A stretch of 64,000 nucleotides of DNA, taken from the NCBI GenBank assembly GCA_000442125.1, contig KE546965.1:2356001-2420000 (forward strand). The letters are read 5' to 3'. The notes under the pieces are model-generated. The model did not search any database and was not told the origin of the DNA. It saw nothing but the letters and a program-made list of their open reading frames with translations. Source of the DNA: Opeltia flavorubescens (Eukaryota; Ascomycota; Lecanoromycetes; Teloschistales; Teloschistaceae). Made by a program: the position numbers and the translations under genes. Numbering within the stretch: position 1 is the first letter of the stretch; each line of letters begins with the position of its first letter. This document shows, piece by piece, positions 1 to 9,601 of this stretch.

Positions 1-701
1 GAGGGCGGCTAGATCTTGCAGTCCTTCTCGATTAGGCTTTTCGAGCTCCACGCTAATTTTGACGGTAGGATGGTGCTGCCGAAGATGTTGAACACATGCT
101 AGAGTAACCTCCGGTATGCGTCCCTGGACCATGATTGGTATAATGCGATCTTCTCCAGGATCAATCAATTGCTTCTCACCTCAAAATGACACCACCCCAT
201 CCCCTCTCCCAACCCATCCACTACGTCCGTAAATTCTTCCACTGTCATCTCCCTCAACCCATTGTAGTTGATAATCGATCTGCTATCCACTGCTTTACTC
301 CTAATTATGTAGCTAGACGCGGGCTCTGTGCTGCCTCCACGGTAGATACAATGTGTCAAATCCGTAGTCTCGTCAAACGATGATTTGATCTCACGGTGGC
401 CGGCCGATGATTTCGAAGGCAAGACTGCGCATAATGCCAGGGAGACTGGGGAGATCTGTGGGTTCGAGTCAAAAAGTTGCTGCAGCACTTCGACAGTGTT
501 GGGACAGTTTCCGCCACGCCGCCGTACAATGCTCGAGGCACGTAATTTAGAATCTTCAGCAGGATAGTAGTCGACACTGGAGCCAAGGAGAAGTCGTCGA
601 GTCTTCAGAAAAGTATGGATGGCAAACACGAGGTTGAGGTTTTTCACTCACTTCAGGACTGTATCGAGGTAGCAGCCCCCCACAGCGAGAAGAGATCTCA
701 T
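1..701 (-). CDS. PfkB-family carbohydrate kinase (ketohexokinase-like), 3' end beyond the window
   Basis: The exons read on the minus strand are 701-652, 576-180 and 123 to the left edge, with introns of 75 and 56 bp. The assembled N-terminus begins MRSLLAVGGCYLDTVLN and runs into YYPAEDSKLRASS, followed by RRGGNCPNTVEVLQQL; the third exon starts GRIPEVTLACVQHL. This AVGxxxLD start and the GGNCPNTxEVL block are typical of the fungal PfkB/ribokinase superfamily members related to ketohexokinase, which phosphorylate sugars with ATP. The catalytic C-terminal half with the GxGD motif lies outside the window, so substrate and activity cannot be judged. The start was chosen because the first exon gives the conserved beta-strand and splices in phase. 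It is divergent from NUP57, sharing a 370-bp promoter region. The truncation is only the window edge, not a broken gene. Confidence 0.85.
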
Positions 702-1070
702 TGCGATATTGTGTATTGTCACATGATAGACTGTAAGCAAAGAGTAGAAAAGTTCGGTAATAGTTGGGACACCGGGAGAGTTATAGGGATGGAGCTATGC
801 GGGGATAGTGGAGTGGGAGCTCCCAGCCCAGGACGGGTTCCGATTGGACGGCAGCTTTTCGCGCTTGACGACGCGCCTCGAGATTTTGAGGTTTCAACGT
901 TTCTATTGTCACTTCCACAAATGCCTCTTCCCGACTTTCTCTGCTAATATCTTTGTTCGACAGGGGCATCTGCCTCTTCTTGTCTTCCGGTCTTTCCTTT
1001 ACTCAACCATCAATCCACCAACTCTCCTTTCTTGCATTCCCGCTCTACGCTCTGCGCACACCCACTTGCG

Positions 1071-2515
1071 ATGTCTCTCTTTGGGGGAAGCACTACTCAG
1101 AATTCCTCAAATCCAAATCCTTTCGGTACCGGCGCAACATCCATATTCAATCAAGGCAATCAGCAGAGTAATTCCAATTCCAATCCATTCCTTAACCTAG
1201 GCAATAAAGACAATTCCACCTCGCAGCCTCAGCAGAAGTCTCTTTTCGGTTCCATAGGTCAGCCAGCGCAACAAAATACATCGTCATCCGGCGGAATCTT
1301 TGGATCATCGCAACCACAACAGAGCACGGGGCTTTTTGGGTCTTCTCAACCGCAACAATCTGGAGGACTCTTCGGGCAGTCGCAGTCACAGCCACAACAG
1401 TCAAGTAGCGTCTTCGGAAATACCCAAAACACATCGAATGCGCAGCAGAGTAGCGGCTTGTTCGGAAAGCCTTTGGGTCAAACACAGGGTGGAATTTTCG
1501 GCCCACCCCAACAGCAGCAGTCACAGTCGCAACCGAACACGTCAAATGCCAATGCCTCACAGCAGCAACAGGGAAGTCTGTTTGGGGGAAGTATATACAG
1601 ACAGACCGAAGTTTTGTCTCGTAGGTCACGACTTTTCACTAGTTTCGGCATCTCCTGACAACCTAATTATCAAAATTTAGGGCCCAGATCGGTAGCAGAC
1701 CAAATTGAGGTCGCATTTCAGAAATGGAACCCTGAATCACAGGTTACTCTCTTTCAGACTTACATCTACAATTTCACGGATCCGAAATTTGTGCCCTTTT
1801 GCCAACCAGGCGAGCAAGATAATCCAACCAAATGGGAAGAAGCCATGTCCAAGAAGCCCCATCCGGGCGCTGTTCCAGTTCTTGTCAGAGGCTTTTTCCA
1901 AGTGGGACAGCGCATGTTATTGCAAAAGAAGCTGCTAGAAGTTCTGCAAGGACGATTACATGAGATCAACAATGGCTTAACCGAAATGCTACGGCGGCAT
2001 GATCTGAGCATTTCTGTCCGAGCAGCGGAGGCAAGGAAGAAACATCTTCGTTTGAACCAGCAATGCATGCGACTAGCTACGAAGGTACAGGTGCTGAGAA
2101 ACCGAGGATACGCTATGGATAGCGCGGAAGAGGAACTAAAGATGAAGTTACTAGCTTTGGAAAGAAAAGTTATGGATCCAGCGTTGAACGGGCGGGCAGA
2201 GGAGATCTGGGCAAGGATGGTTAGTATGAGGGAGAGGGGTAGGCAATTGCAAAGAGAATTTGAGAAGGCAGGAAGGACGTTGCCGAGGGACCAGGAGCAG
2301 GGGATTGACGGAGAGGTGATGAAAAAAGCGACTAAGGTAGGTTCTCTTGGAGTAGCGCGCTGTTCATGGAGCGGTGCTAATGCTCTATCCAGATTTTGGA
2401 GGATTATAGCTCGCAGTTGGCGCATCTGGCAAATGAGCTTGAACAACTGCAAAAAGATTTCAAGGAATGGAATGATGGACGATCAGACACGACAAGAACG
2501 AATGGATATAGATAG
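1071..2515 (+). CDS. NUP57: FG nucleoporin NUP57 (Nup54/Nup57 family)
   Basis: Exons 1071-1620, 1681-2336 and 2393-2515 encode 442 residues. The first ~180 residues are low-complexity, rich in Gln, Ser and Asn, with repeated LFG, IFG and VFG dipeptide cores, starting MSLFGGSTTQ. The C-terminal part is the alpha-helical Nup54/Nup57 domain: PRSVADQIEVAFQKWNPESQ, then the WEEAM and GFFQVGQRM segments, followed by long heptad-type helices ending ILEDYSSQLAHLANELEQLQ. In yeast this protein forms the Nsp1-Nup57-Nup49 channel complex of the nuclear pore; the FG part binds transport receptors and the coiled coils assemble the trimer. The 60-bp first intron has an alternative in-phase donor at 1591 (gtatat), which would shorten exon 1 by 10 codons. 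Length agrees with fungal Nup57. The orthology call rests on domain order and the PRSVADQ..W block. Confidence 0.9.
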
Positions 2516-2768
2516 GAGATGTTGGACAGGGTTTGATGAAGAATTTGGATAAATGTAGCGGCCTGATACACGGACACGTAACCGCTGCGAGCTGCGTTTG
2601 GTGAAAAGCCAACCAAGATGACCTGAGTTTTTGGACCGAAGCGTTTATGATACACCTAAAAATTCCCTGCGCCTGGTAAATGCTATTGCCTCCGCAAGCT
2701 CTCTCGCGACCGCTCAATAATTTCCGCGAGCTATACAAGCTTCTTGACGTAATCGATTACGAATGGTG
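2516..2768. other. intergenic 3' regions between NUP57 and the Tom5-like gene
   Basis: This short convergent spacer between two stop codons contains no recognisable gene. Two open frames crossing it have no family resemblance and overlap the NUP57 3' exon in another frame. It probably holds the two facing 3' untranslated regions. Confidence 0.6.
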
Positions 2769-3115
2769 CTATACAGGAATGCAATCATTAGTATACGACT
2801 GCCTTCTATATAAAGAAGAAGACAAAGGCATCGTCATACATAAATAGAGCAACATAGCTCCGACAGCTACACTTTGCATTTTGAAATTTGCCTCGTCTTC
2901 CGCTGCCTAGGACTCAGGATCAGCAAATTGATCCCATGGTATCACCATCCAACAAATAAATTTGAAGTCCTATGTATATGCGCCAGAATGAAGCCGGAAT
3001 GAGCATACCTTGATTTCTGCTTTGCTGGGTGGTTGTGGAGCTATGATTTTGAATGTGAGTGTAATTCGATACCAAACTGTGGAGCACTGGAGGAAAACTT
3101 ACGACCGCCGAACAT
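2769..3115 (-). CDS. TOM5: Tom5-like small mitochondrial outer-membrane protein
   Basis: The three short exons are 3115-3103, 3040-3009 and 2906-2769, with introns of 62 and 102 bp. They give about 60 residues starting MFGGPPQPPSKAEIK and continuing AAEDEANFKMQSV, then a hydrophobic stretch VAVGAMLLYL. The MFGG start, the proline-rich segment, the acidic amphipathic helix and one membrane segment match the fungal Tom5 family, a tail-anchored subunit of the TOM import pore. The last ~20 residues after LLYL do not resemble Tom5. A further mini-intron beginning at the GTATGA just after LLYL would end the protein earlier, so the C-terminus is uncertain. The gene is divergent from IWS1. No exon is long enough to appear in a plain ORF scan. 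Confidence 0.6.
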
Positions 3116-3418
3116 TTCGAGAAGGGCCGAGGGTTCTTCTAGCAAGGGTATTGAGTATTTGAGCTTCGATCTACTTGACTGGTTATGAAGTCTCTAGTTG
3201 TCGATATCTATACCGAGGATAACTTTTAGACACGCGCGCGCGTGGCGCGTTTGATTTCTGCCGCGTTCAATTCTGGCTTGTCGCTTTGTAGTCCGCTTTC
3301 GGTCTTCAATATTCCCATGTCGCCGCTGAATCACTCTTCGTAAGCAGGAATTGCTACTGCCTGCCTACCACCAGTCTAAGAAAACCAAATCTGGTACCAT
3401 TATCGAATTTCATCCACC
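3116..3418. promoter_or_regulatory. divergent promoter with a perfect CG-rich palindrome
   Basis: This 303-bp spacer lies between the start codons of the Tom5-like gene (minus) and IWS1 (plus). At 3231-3244 it carries the perfect 14-bp palindrome CACGCGCGCGCGTG, an alternating purine-pyrimidine run followed by GGCGCG. It is a plausible shared regulatory site, since ACGCG cores are known as binding sites of fungal MBF-type factors, but function is inferred only. Confidence 0.45.
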
Positions 3419-4915
3419 ATGGAAGAATTATCCCCATCCTCGGGTTCACCACCACTAAGCCCCCTTCCTGAAGGCTTGAATGATCCAGGAGATACAAATG
3501 CCCCGCTCTATCAAGATGAAGACCCTCCTGTCGCGCCCGTTGCAGATCCAACGGCAGATATGGACGATCTTTCAGATAATGAATCTGTCCTCTCTGAAGT
3601 TGATGAAGCTCAGTTCGCTGATTTCGATCCTACCAACATTGCCTTCGAAGATCGTCCCGCTATTGCTGTTGATGAAGATACCGTGAAGAACCTGGGCCGT
3701 TATAAACGTAAGCGGGATGCAGACGATGGTGAGATGGTGAAGAAGAAACGAAAAGAGGGCAAGAGGGAGAAGCCAAAGAAATCAAAGAAGAGGAGAGATA
3801 GCGATGAGGATGATTTCAGCGGTGGACAAGAGATTGAGGGTAAGAGGAAGCGGAAAACCAAAGCCATTGATGAGGGTGGGGTGAGTAGAAAGGAGAAGGT
3901 TAGGCCAAGGAAAGCGACACCAGAGAACGAGGAGGCATTGGATCCAGAGGAACGTGAGTGCCCCTTGCCGTCTCATCGATTTCCAATGATAACACTAAAA
4001 TATGTTCACAGGACGACGACGTGCCCTCGATCGAGCAATGGATGCAGCCCTCAAAAATCCAACCCGCCGTCGCCGTAGGGCAGATGGGATTGTAAGTTCC
4101 ACTCATTCCCCTTGGAGGACCGTATGCGCCCCAAAAATCGCTAATTACATGCTCAGGACATCAATACTCTTGCTGATGAAGAAATCGCTTCGCTCCGCAT
4201 CCGCATGGCCGACGCCGCCGAATTGGACGTCCGCGCTCGCGAGAAAAAACCTCCCCAACCAGCCATGCACAAACTCCGCTTACTCCCTGAAGTCACCGCC
4301 CTCCTCAACCGTAACAGCCGTGAAATCGAGTCTGCAATTGTTGACCCAGAAAATAATCTCCTCGAAAGTGTCCGCTTCTTCCTCGAACCTCTCGCAGACG
4401 GTAGCTTACCGGCTTATAACATCCAGCGCGAACTATTCGCCGCGCTCGCCAAGCTCCCGATCGACAAGGAAGCGTTGATCAGCAGCGGTATCGGCAAAGT
4501 CATCCTCTTCTACACCAAATCCAAGAAACCGGAACCGGGCATCAAGCGCCAAGCTGAGCGCCTGCTGGGTGAATGGACCCGTCCGATCCTGAAGCGGAGC
4601 GATGATTTCCGCAAACGTCATCTCCAGACCGCGGACTACGATCCTACACGCCTTCCTCTGAGACCGAATGCTGCCAGTGGGGGTGTAATGCCGCTGTCGG
4701 CGATGCAGACTGCGGACGAGGCGAGAGAGAGGATGTTGGCGCCGCCGGGGAGGAGTAATCGGGCGAGGGTGGATGCGAAGGAGAAGACGTACACGATTGC
4801 GCCAAGGAGTGGGACCGTGATGGGAGGCGTTTTTGCAAGGCCGTTGGGGGCGGGTGGAGAGGATGCGTTCAGGAAGATGAAGGCGAGGCTGGAGCAGGGC
4901 AAGGGGAGAAGGTGA
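3419..4915 (+). CDS. IWS1: transcription elongation factor IWS1/Spn1
   Basis: Exons 3419-3953, 4012-4091 and 4157-4915 encode 457 residues. The N-terminal ~180 residues are disordered, first acidic and proline-rich, then strongly basic (KRKRDADD, KKKRKEGKREKPKKSKKRR). The central part ALDRAMDAALKNPTRRRR and DINTLADEEIASLRIRM leads into the conserved TFIIS N-terminal-type helical domain, with segments LRLLPEVTALL, LLESVRFFLEPLADGSLPAY, ALAKLPI and GIGKVILFYTKS, then RQAERLLGEWTRPI. That block is diagnostic of IWS1/Spn1, which binds Spt6 and RNA polymerase II during elongation and helps mRNA processing and nucleosome reassembly. Introns are 58 and 65 bp. Length is normal for ascomycete orthologues. 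Third-codon usage in the last exon shifts from C-rich to G-rich without an obvious cause. Confidence 0.93.
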
Positions 4916-5445
4916 TTGGTGTGATTCTTTCTGTGACCGTGGCTACGGGGAGAAGGAGGTAGCTCGGCTGAGAAGGATTACTTCGGCTGTTGCAGGCAGG
5001 GACGAACTTCATCTTGTTGACGGTTGTCATGCCGTGCGTGTATTTTGCAGGCGAACATGTATTCCTAGATGAAACCGATCGTGAAATACAATTCTACATT
5101 ATAGAGACATAGCGAGATAGAAAGACTCACCACTGAATGCTGGTTCCGAACCGAAGGTGATTGTTCTTCTAAAGTACAGGAAAATTGCTTGCCAGTTGTC
5201 ACAAATATGTTCTAGGCGCATGATCACTATGCCATGCTTCTTATATTGCTAATCTTATGACTTGCTTCAAACCTCAAACATAAAGCATTGAGGTCCTACA
5301 GCTAGCCAAGAGAAGCAAGCATGTTAGGTGCCATCTTATCTTTCCCTTACTATGATATTTCCCCTATCCATCGCCACGCAATCCGAACAATAAAAATGCT
5401 CAAAACGACAAACGCAGTTACCATCCAACATATAACAAAAGACAT
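4916..5445. other. tail-to-tail spacer between IWS1 and the CTL gene
   Basis: This 530-bp region separates two convergent genes. It shows no open frame with family similarity apart from antisense frames of the CTL gene. It probably holds both 3' untranslated regions. Confidence 0.6.
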
Positions 5446-7811
5446 CTACCGCCCTCCCATCAACCTCCCTCTCTCCTCGTCCCCAATCGCGACCCCACCC
5501 CCGACATCCCCAAATAACCCCTCCGCCTCCCTGCAAAATCTGACCTCACCCCTGACCTTCTCACTGCCCCAGCAAACAACCAATGCATCCACAATCCCAG
5601 TCAGCACCCCATCAATCGCACCCATGACGCCCCATCCGATAGCCGCGGCGATAAGGCCAACAACATAGGCGTACAGAGAACCCCTGACACTCCCGCCACT
5701 GCTGTCAGGAAGAGAGTTGATCTTGAGTTGTTTCGCCGTGCTAACCCACGCCACGGCGCCGAGGGCGAGGGAAGTGATGAAGCGCGTTGCTCTCAGTAGC
5801 AGAAGCGAGAGCGTGTAGGGTAGAAGATCAGTTCTCCCACCATGGTGATGACGAGCGCTATACGGAGCATCGGTTGTGGAGACCGGTGGAAGAACCGAAA
5901 GCCTGGATATTGCTCTCGCAGAGGCGGGGAGTGGTTGGCTATGGATGGCGGAGTAGGTGAGCGTTAAGGGGGATGTGTATGTTGCGATGGTACTCGGGAT
6001 GAGGGTATAGCTGCATAGACCCACCAATGCGATGACGCGACGCGGGAGGATCAGAAAGGGAAGACGGATGAGCAGGGAGAGGAATGTGGACAGGCAGATC
6101 GTTCCGAAGAGGGTAGTCGTGCTGTAACTAAACGCTGCGGTGAGAACCTGTCGGGATGTCGGTGCTGGAACTTTCAAGCGGTGAAAATACCACTGACTGA
6201 CTGTCGCAGCGGTAGTAGCACGTTGGATGCCGGCACCTACAGCAAGGGTCCAGAGGTAAACGAGGACGAAGAAAATACCAAGCCACCAGGTACCTGCATC
6301 GATGATGAAGAAGTTTTTGGCGTTGGAGAGGTGGCCACCGAGGAAGACGCGAGTGAACATTGCCATCCAGATCCAGGTCCATGTGATGACACCAAGCAGC
6401 GTTGCGAAGCCAAGGAGCAGGAGGCCAGGGTTAGCGGCAAGGATGCGGCAGGAGAATTCGAGGATGGAGATTGCTTTGCCAAAGGAGTATCTACCCTTAT
6501 AGACAGTGAAAGTCCAGAAAATAGAGAGGATAGCTGGGATGAAAGATAGCCAGCGCATGGCTTTGTCTTGAACGTTGTTGCTACGCGCTTGGCCTTTGAA
6601 ACTGGAGATAAAAGGGTAGAGGAAGAAGGAAAAGAGGACGATTGGCACGCCCGCTAGAATGCTGTAGACCAGAGGTCGAACATAAGATCGTAGAACAGCG
6701 AGCCATACTAAAGAGACGATGACGGCGACCAAGGTGTCGATCGCCAACAAATGATATGAGGAATGGAGGGTCGTGTAGACGGTGTCACCCAAGGGATTCC
6801 GGGGAGCATAGGTGTGAAGGTAGACTAAGCAGAAGCTGGCAAAAAGAGAAGCAAGACAGATAAGATATAAGTGACCCCAGAGAGCATCATGTCGTGGTGG
6901 CTCGCCGTGATATGAGAGCTCTGGCGGCGCAGACGACTCGTCTTCAGAGTCCGGTTGAGGAGGTCGACCATGAGGCTCTTCGTACTCTGTCTGCTGTGGT
7001 AATGAGGGCGTCTTTCCACCGAAGCCTACAGGTGGCTTCCTGAATTGCTGGATCGATGGTGGATCATCATCCGGTGGTATTTCGATGGCCAGGTCATCTG
7101 GTGGTTCATCCCCAACAACGCTGCCGTGAGTAGTGCTCTCAAGGCCAATGTCGACCATCCTCCCTCTGCCTTCACTGCTTTGCTCGCTTCGTATCCTTGA
7201 GGTACTGTTTCCGTTATCCGTTCGAGACTTTGAATTCTTTTCTCGATCATGTTTCGTGTCTCCTCTCCACGAACTACGTAGCCCACCTCTGGTCCGCCCT
7301 CGGTCATCGGTTCCTCTACTATCTCGATCCGCGTCTAGAGACTCTCTACTCCGCTCGTTCTCGGTTTCCGATGATTCCTCGAGTCGGCTTTCGCCAATGT
7401 GCCTTCTTGACCTTTGCATGGCATAGTAGTCTGCCACTTCCCGCTCGTGCTCCTCCGCGTCATCTTCTTCCCTAAGCTCATCGGTCGCGCTGTAGAAAAG
7501 TGGAGCATTCGCGTGAGATCGGGATGCGAAGGGGAATTGCGAGAGCTGCGAACCCCCAGTCTGATAAGGGTTCCCAAGCGTAGGCCGTTGCAGATAGGAG
7601 CGTGATGAGTGAGGGAACCGTTGCTGCCGTCTTGGACCGCCAAGGGGATTTCTTGTGGAATCTCCTTGTTGCCCGAATCCAATTCTCGACTGCGACTGGG
7701 CGAGGAACCGACTAGCATCTAAATAAGAACGTCAGCCTTGTTAGAGAAGCAAATATCCGCGCAGAAGCTGTGGGTAATGGAAACGAATGTCTCCATACAT
7801 TCAGAGAACAT
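5446..7811 (-). CDS. choline transporter-like (CTL/PNS1 family) membrane protein
   Basis: A 13-nt first exon (7811-7799) encodes MFSE plus one base. It is joined across an 80-bp intron to a single 2273-nt exon (7718-5446), giving 761 residues. The join restores MFSEYASRFLAQSQSRI, a start I recall from other fungal members. The first ~240 residues are hydrophilic, Arg/Ser/Glu-rich and probably disordered, with a proline-rich patch before the first membrane segment. The rest has about ten hydrophobic segments, including HLYLICLASLFASFCLVYL, AIDTLVAVIVSLVWLAVL and FFIIDAGTWWLGIFFVLVYL. Order and segments fit the CTL/Pns1 solute carriers (SLC44-related) of the plasma membrane; the transported substrate in fungi is unproven. 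Start choice depends on the micro-exon; without it the frame opens at 7718 with no good ATG. It is head-to-head with the Rab gene. Confidence 0.85.
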
Positions 7812-8352
7812 CTTAAAAGCTTGTCCAGCAGCCTAAGGTGCTATCCAAAGCTAGTGAATGCGGAGATCGTGGAAGAGTCAGGTTGAGAGATACGAGGTAT
7901 AGATGTGGATGATATATCATCTACATTGAGATCGCAGTTCAGAGTGTTGCAGGTTATTCATGCCTTCGTTTCGTCTGTTAGTGTAACAAGGTTGGCAGGA
8001 GGTTCGTTGATGCGCCAGGAAAGTGTTGGAGAAATGATTAGGTATGTGTGATGTCTCGAGGTTCGAGTCATGCTGATTGCGGTCATTCAGAAGGCATCCA
8101 TCGCTTGTGCAAATTTTGCATAAGTAAATCTGTGCACAACTACGTAATAATTCCTCGAAGAAAGCTCTAGTCTATCAAGCTAGAGTAGCATCAGTAGTAG
8201 ATTTCCTACACAAACGAGGTCATCGGGCGAACGAAGAGACACGAACGATCAATACAAAGAACCTATAGGACACGTCCACAGATGATTTGAACAATCTCCC
8301 AATTCTTTTCGTCCCGCTTCTATCTCCTCCGCATTCCGCCACACATTCTCCA
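7812..8352. promoter_or_regulatory. divergent promoter region between the CTL and Rab genes
   Basis: This 540-bp spacer separates two outward-reading start codons. No coding exon was found. It holds pyrimidine-rich stretches just before the Rab start, which is common for fungal 5' leaders. No specific binding site could be assigned. Confidence 0.5.
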
Positions 8353-9216
8353 ATGTCCCAACAACCATGGGACTACATCGCAAAGCTCGTCTGCATCGGC
8401 GACAGCGGCACCGGTAAATCCTCTCTCACCATTCGACTGTGCGAAGGACGCTTTGTTCCCCACCACGATGTCACCATCGGTGTCGAGTTCGGATCTCGTA
8501 TTGTCCCCGTTGGCCCTTCCCTTCCTCCCCCATCTTCGCCTTCCAGCAACCACCAAAGGAAACCACACCCTCCCATTGAACATGATGACGAGGACGCCCT
8601 TGACCGAAGGAGAAAACACATGAAGCTTTCCCTGTGGGATACTGCCGGTCAAGAAACCTACAAATCCATTACTCGTTCTTACTTCCGCGGGGCCAGTGGC
8701 GCGCTGCTTGTCTATGATATTACACGCCGCAGCACATTCGAGCATGCCACCGAATGGCTGACTGATCTACGGCAGATAGCCGAAGAAGGCATTGTGGTAG
8801 TGCTGGTAGGTAACAAATCCGATCTGGCGTCCGCCAGCACCGTCGAGCGCGCAAATGGGTCTGTGGGACAAAAGGGCACGGAGACGAGAGGGTTGGATAA
8901 AGAAAATAAGAGGTCCGTGACAAAAGAAGAAGCGGAGGAGTGGTGCAGACGGAATGGGGTGCTGAAGTATGTGGAGACGAGCGCGAAGAGCGGAGAGGGT
9001 GTTGAAGCGGCCTTTCTAGACGTGGCGGAGAGGATATACGAGAACATAGAGAAGGGCAAATATGATCTGAATGATCGGAGAAGTGGTGTTAAAGGACCCG
9101 GAGCGGGAGGGGGCGGAGGAGGACGGGGAAGGGGACAGGGAGGAACAGTACGACTGGGAATGAATGATGCGGTGGGTCAGGGAGCGAATAAAGGATGGGC
9201 TGGCGAATGCTGCTAA
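8353..9216 (+). CDS. Rab-type small GTPase (Rab4/Rab2-like) with two insertions
   Basis: This single-exon gene encodes 287 residues. The start is the ATG at 8353 (MSQQPWDYIAKLVCIGDSG); the upstream in-frame TTG start is not used here. G1 is GDSGTGKSS, switch I carries HDVTIGVEFGSR, G3 is WDTAGQE, G4 is GNKSD and G5 is ETSAKSG. The protein ends GECC, a double-cysteine geranylgeranylation site. Ordinary Rabs have ~200-220 residues. This one has an extra ~35-residue Pro/Ser/His-rich insertion between switch I and WDTAGQE and a ~25-residue insertion after NKSD. It also has a Gly-rich tail. I recall similar insertions in filamentous-fungal Rab4-type proteins, so this is probably family-specific rather than damage. 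Predicted role: vesicle traffic, endocytic recycling or Golgi; the exact class is inference. Confidence 0.9.
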   Translation: MSQQPWDYIAKLVCIGDSGTGKSSLTIRLCEGRFVPHHDVTIGVEFGSRIVPVGPSLPPPSSPSSNHQRKPHPPIEHDDEDALDRRRKHMKLSLWDTAGQETYKSITRSYFRGASGALLVYDITRRSTFEHATEWLTDLRQIAEEGIVVVLVGNKSDLASASTVERANGSVGQKGTETRGLDKENKRSVTKEEAEEWCRRNGVLKYVETSAKSGEGVEAAFLDVAERIYENIEKGKYDLNDRRSGVKGPGAGGGGGGRGRGQGGTVRLGMNDAVGQGANKGWAGECC

Positions 9217-9601
9217 TGTGTACGAGAGACACGCAATGTACGACTAAAGTCGGAGAATATACATAGGTACTGGAATAAGCTTGCATTGCGGAAGGCGTTG
9301 GAGGACAAGGAAAACCAGTAGACGCCATTTGCAGGATCAGGATGGACTAATGCTTCGAAATTCACTTATGAATCGAGCTGTAAGACAGTCAGCTTCAAAC
9401 TTGGCTGCTGGAAATTCAGTTCCATAATCATTTCCTGACCATGTTGTACATTGAGTTTTTTAATTATGATATTTCGCAGCAGTCCACCGAATCAATTGAT
9501 CGTACAAGGAGCCTGGAAGGTTCTAAGCAGTCTTTCAGGTTCTACTTCGGCCAGTCTGCCGAGCTGTTCCAAGCCGCTTTTCCCCCGCTGACCTCAACTC
9601 C
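9217..9601. other. tail-to-tail spacer between the Rab gene and PMT2
   Basis: This 385-bp region between two convergent stop codons has no coding signal that I can support. Confidence 0.6.

Noticed and set aside
1-180. Apparent broken PfkB kinase gene at the left edge
   Set aside because: The reading frame continues cleanly after a normal 56-bp intron; it is cut only by the window boundary.
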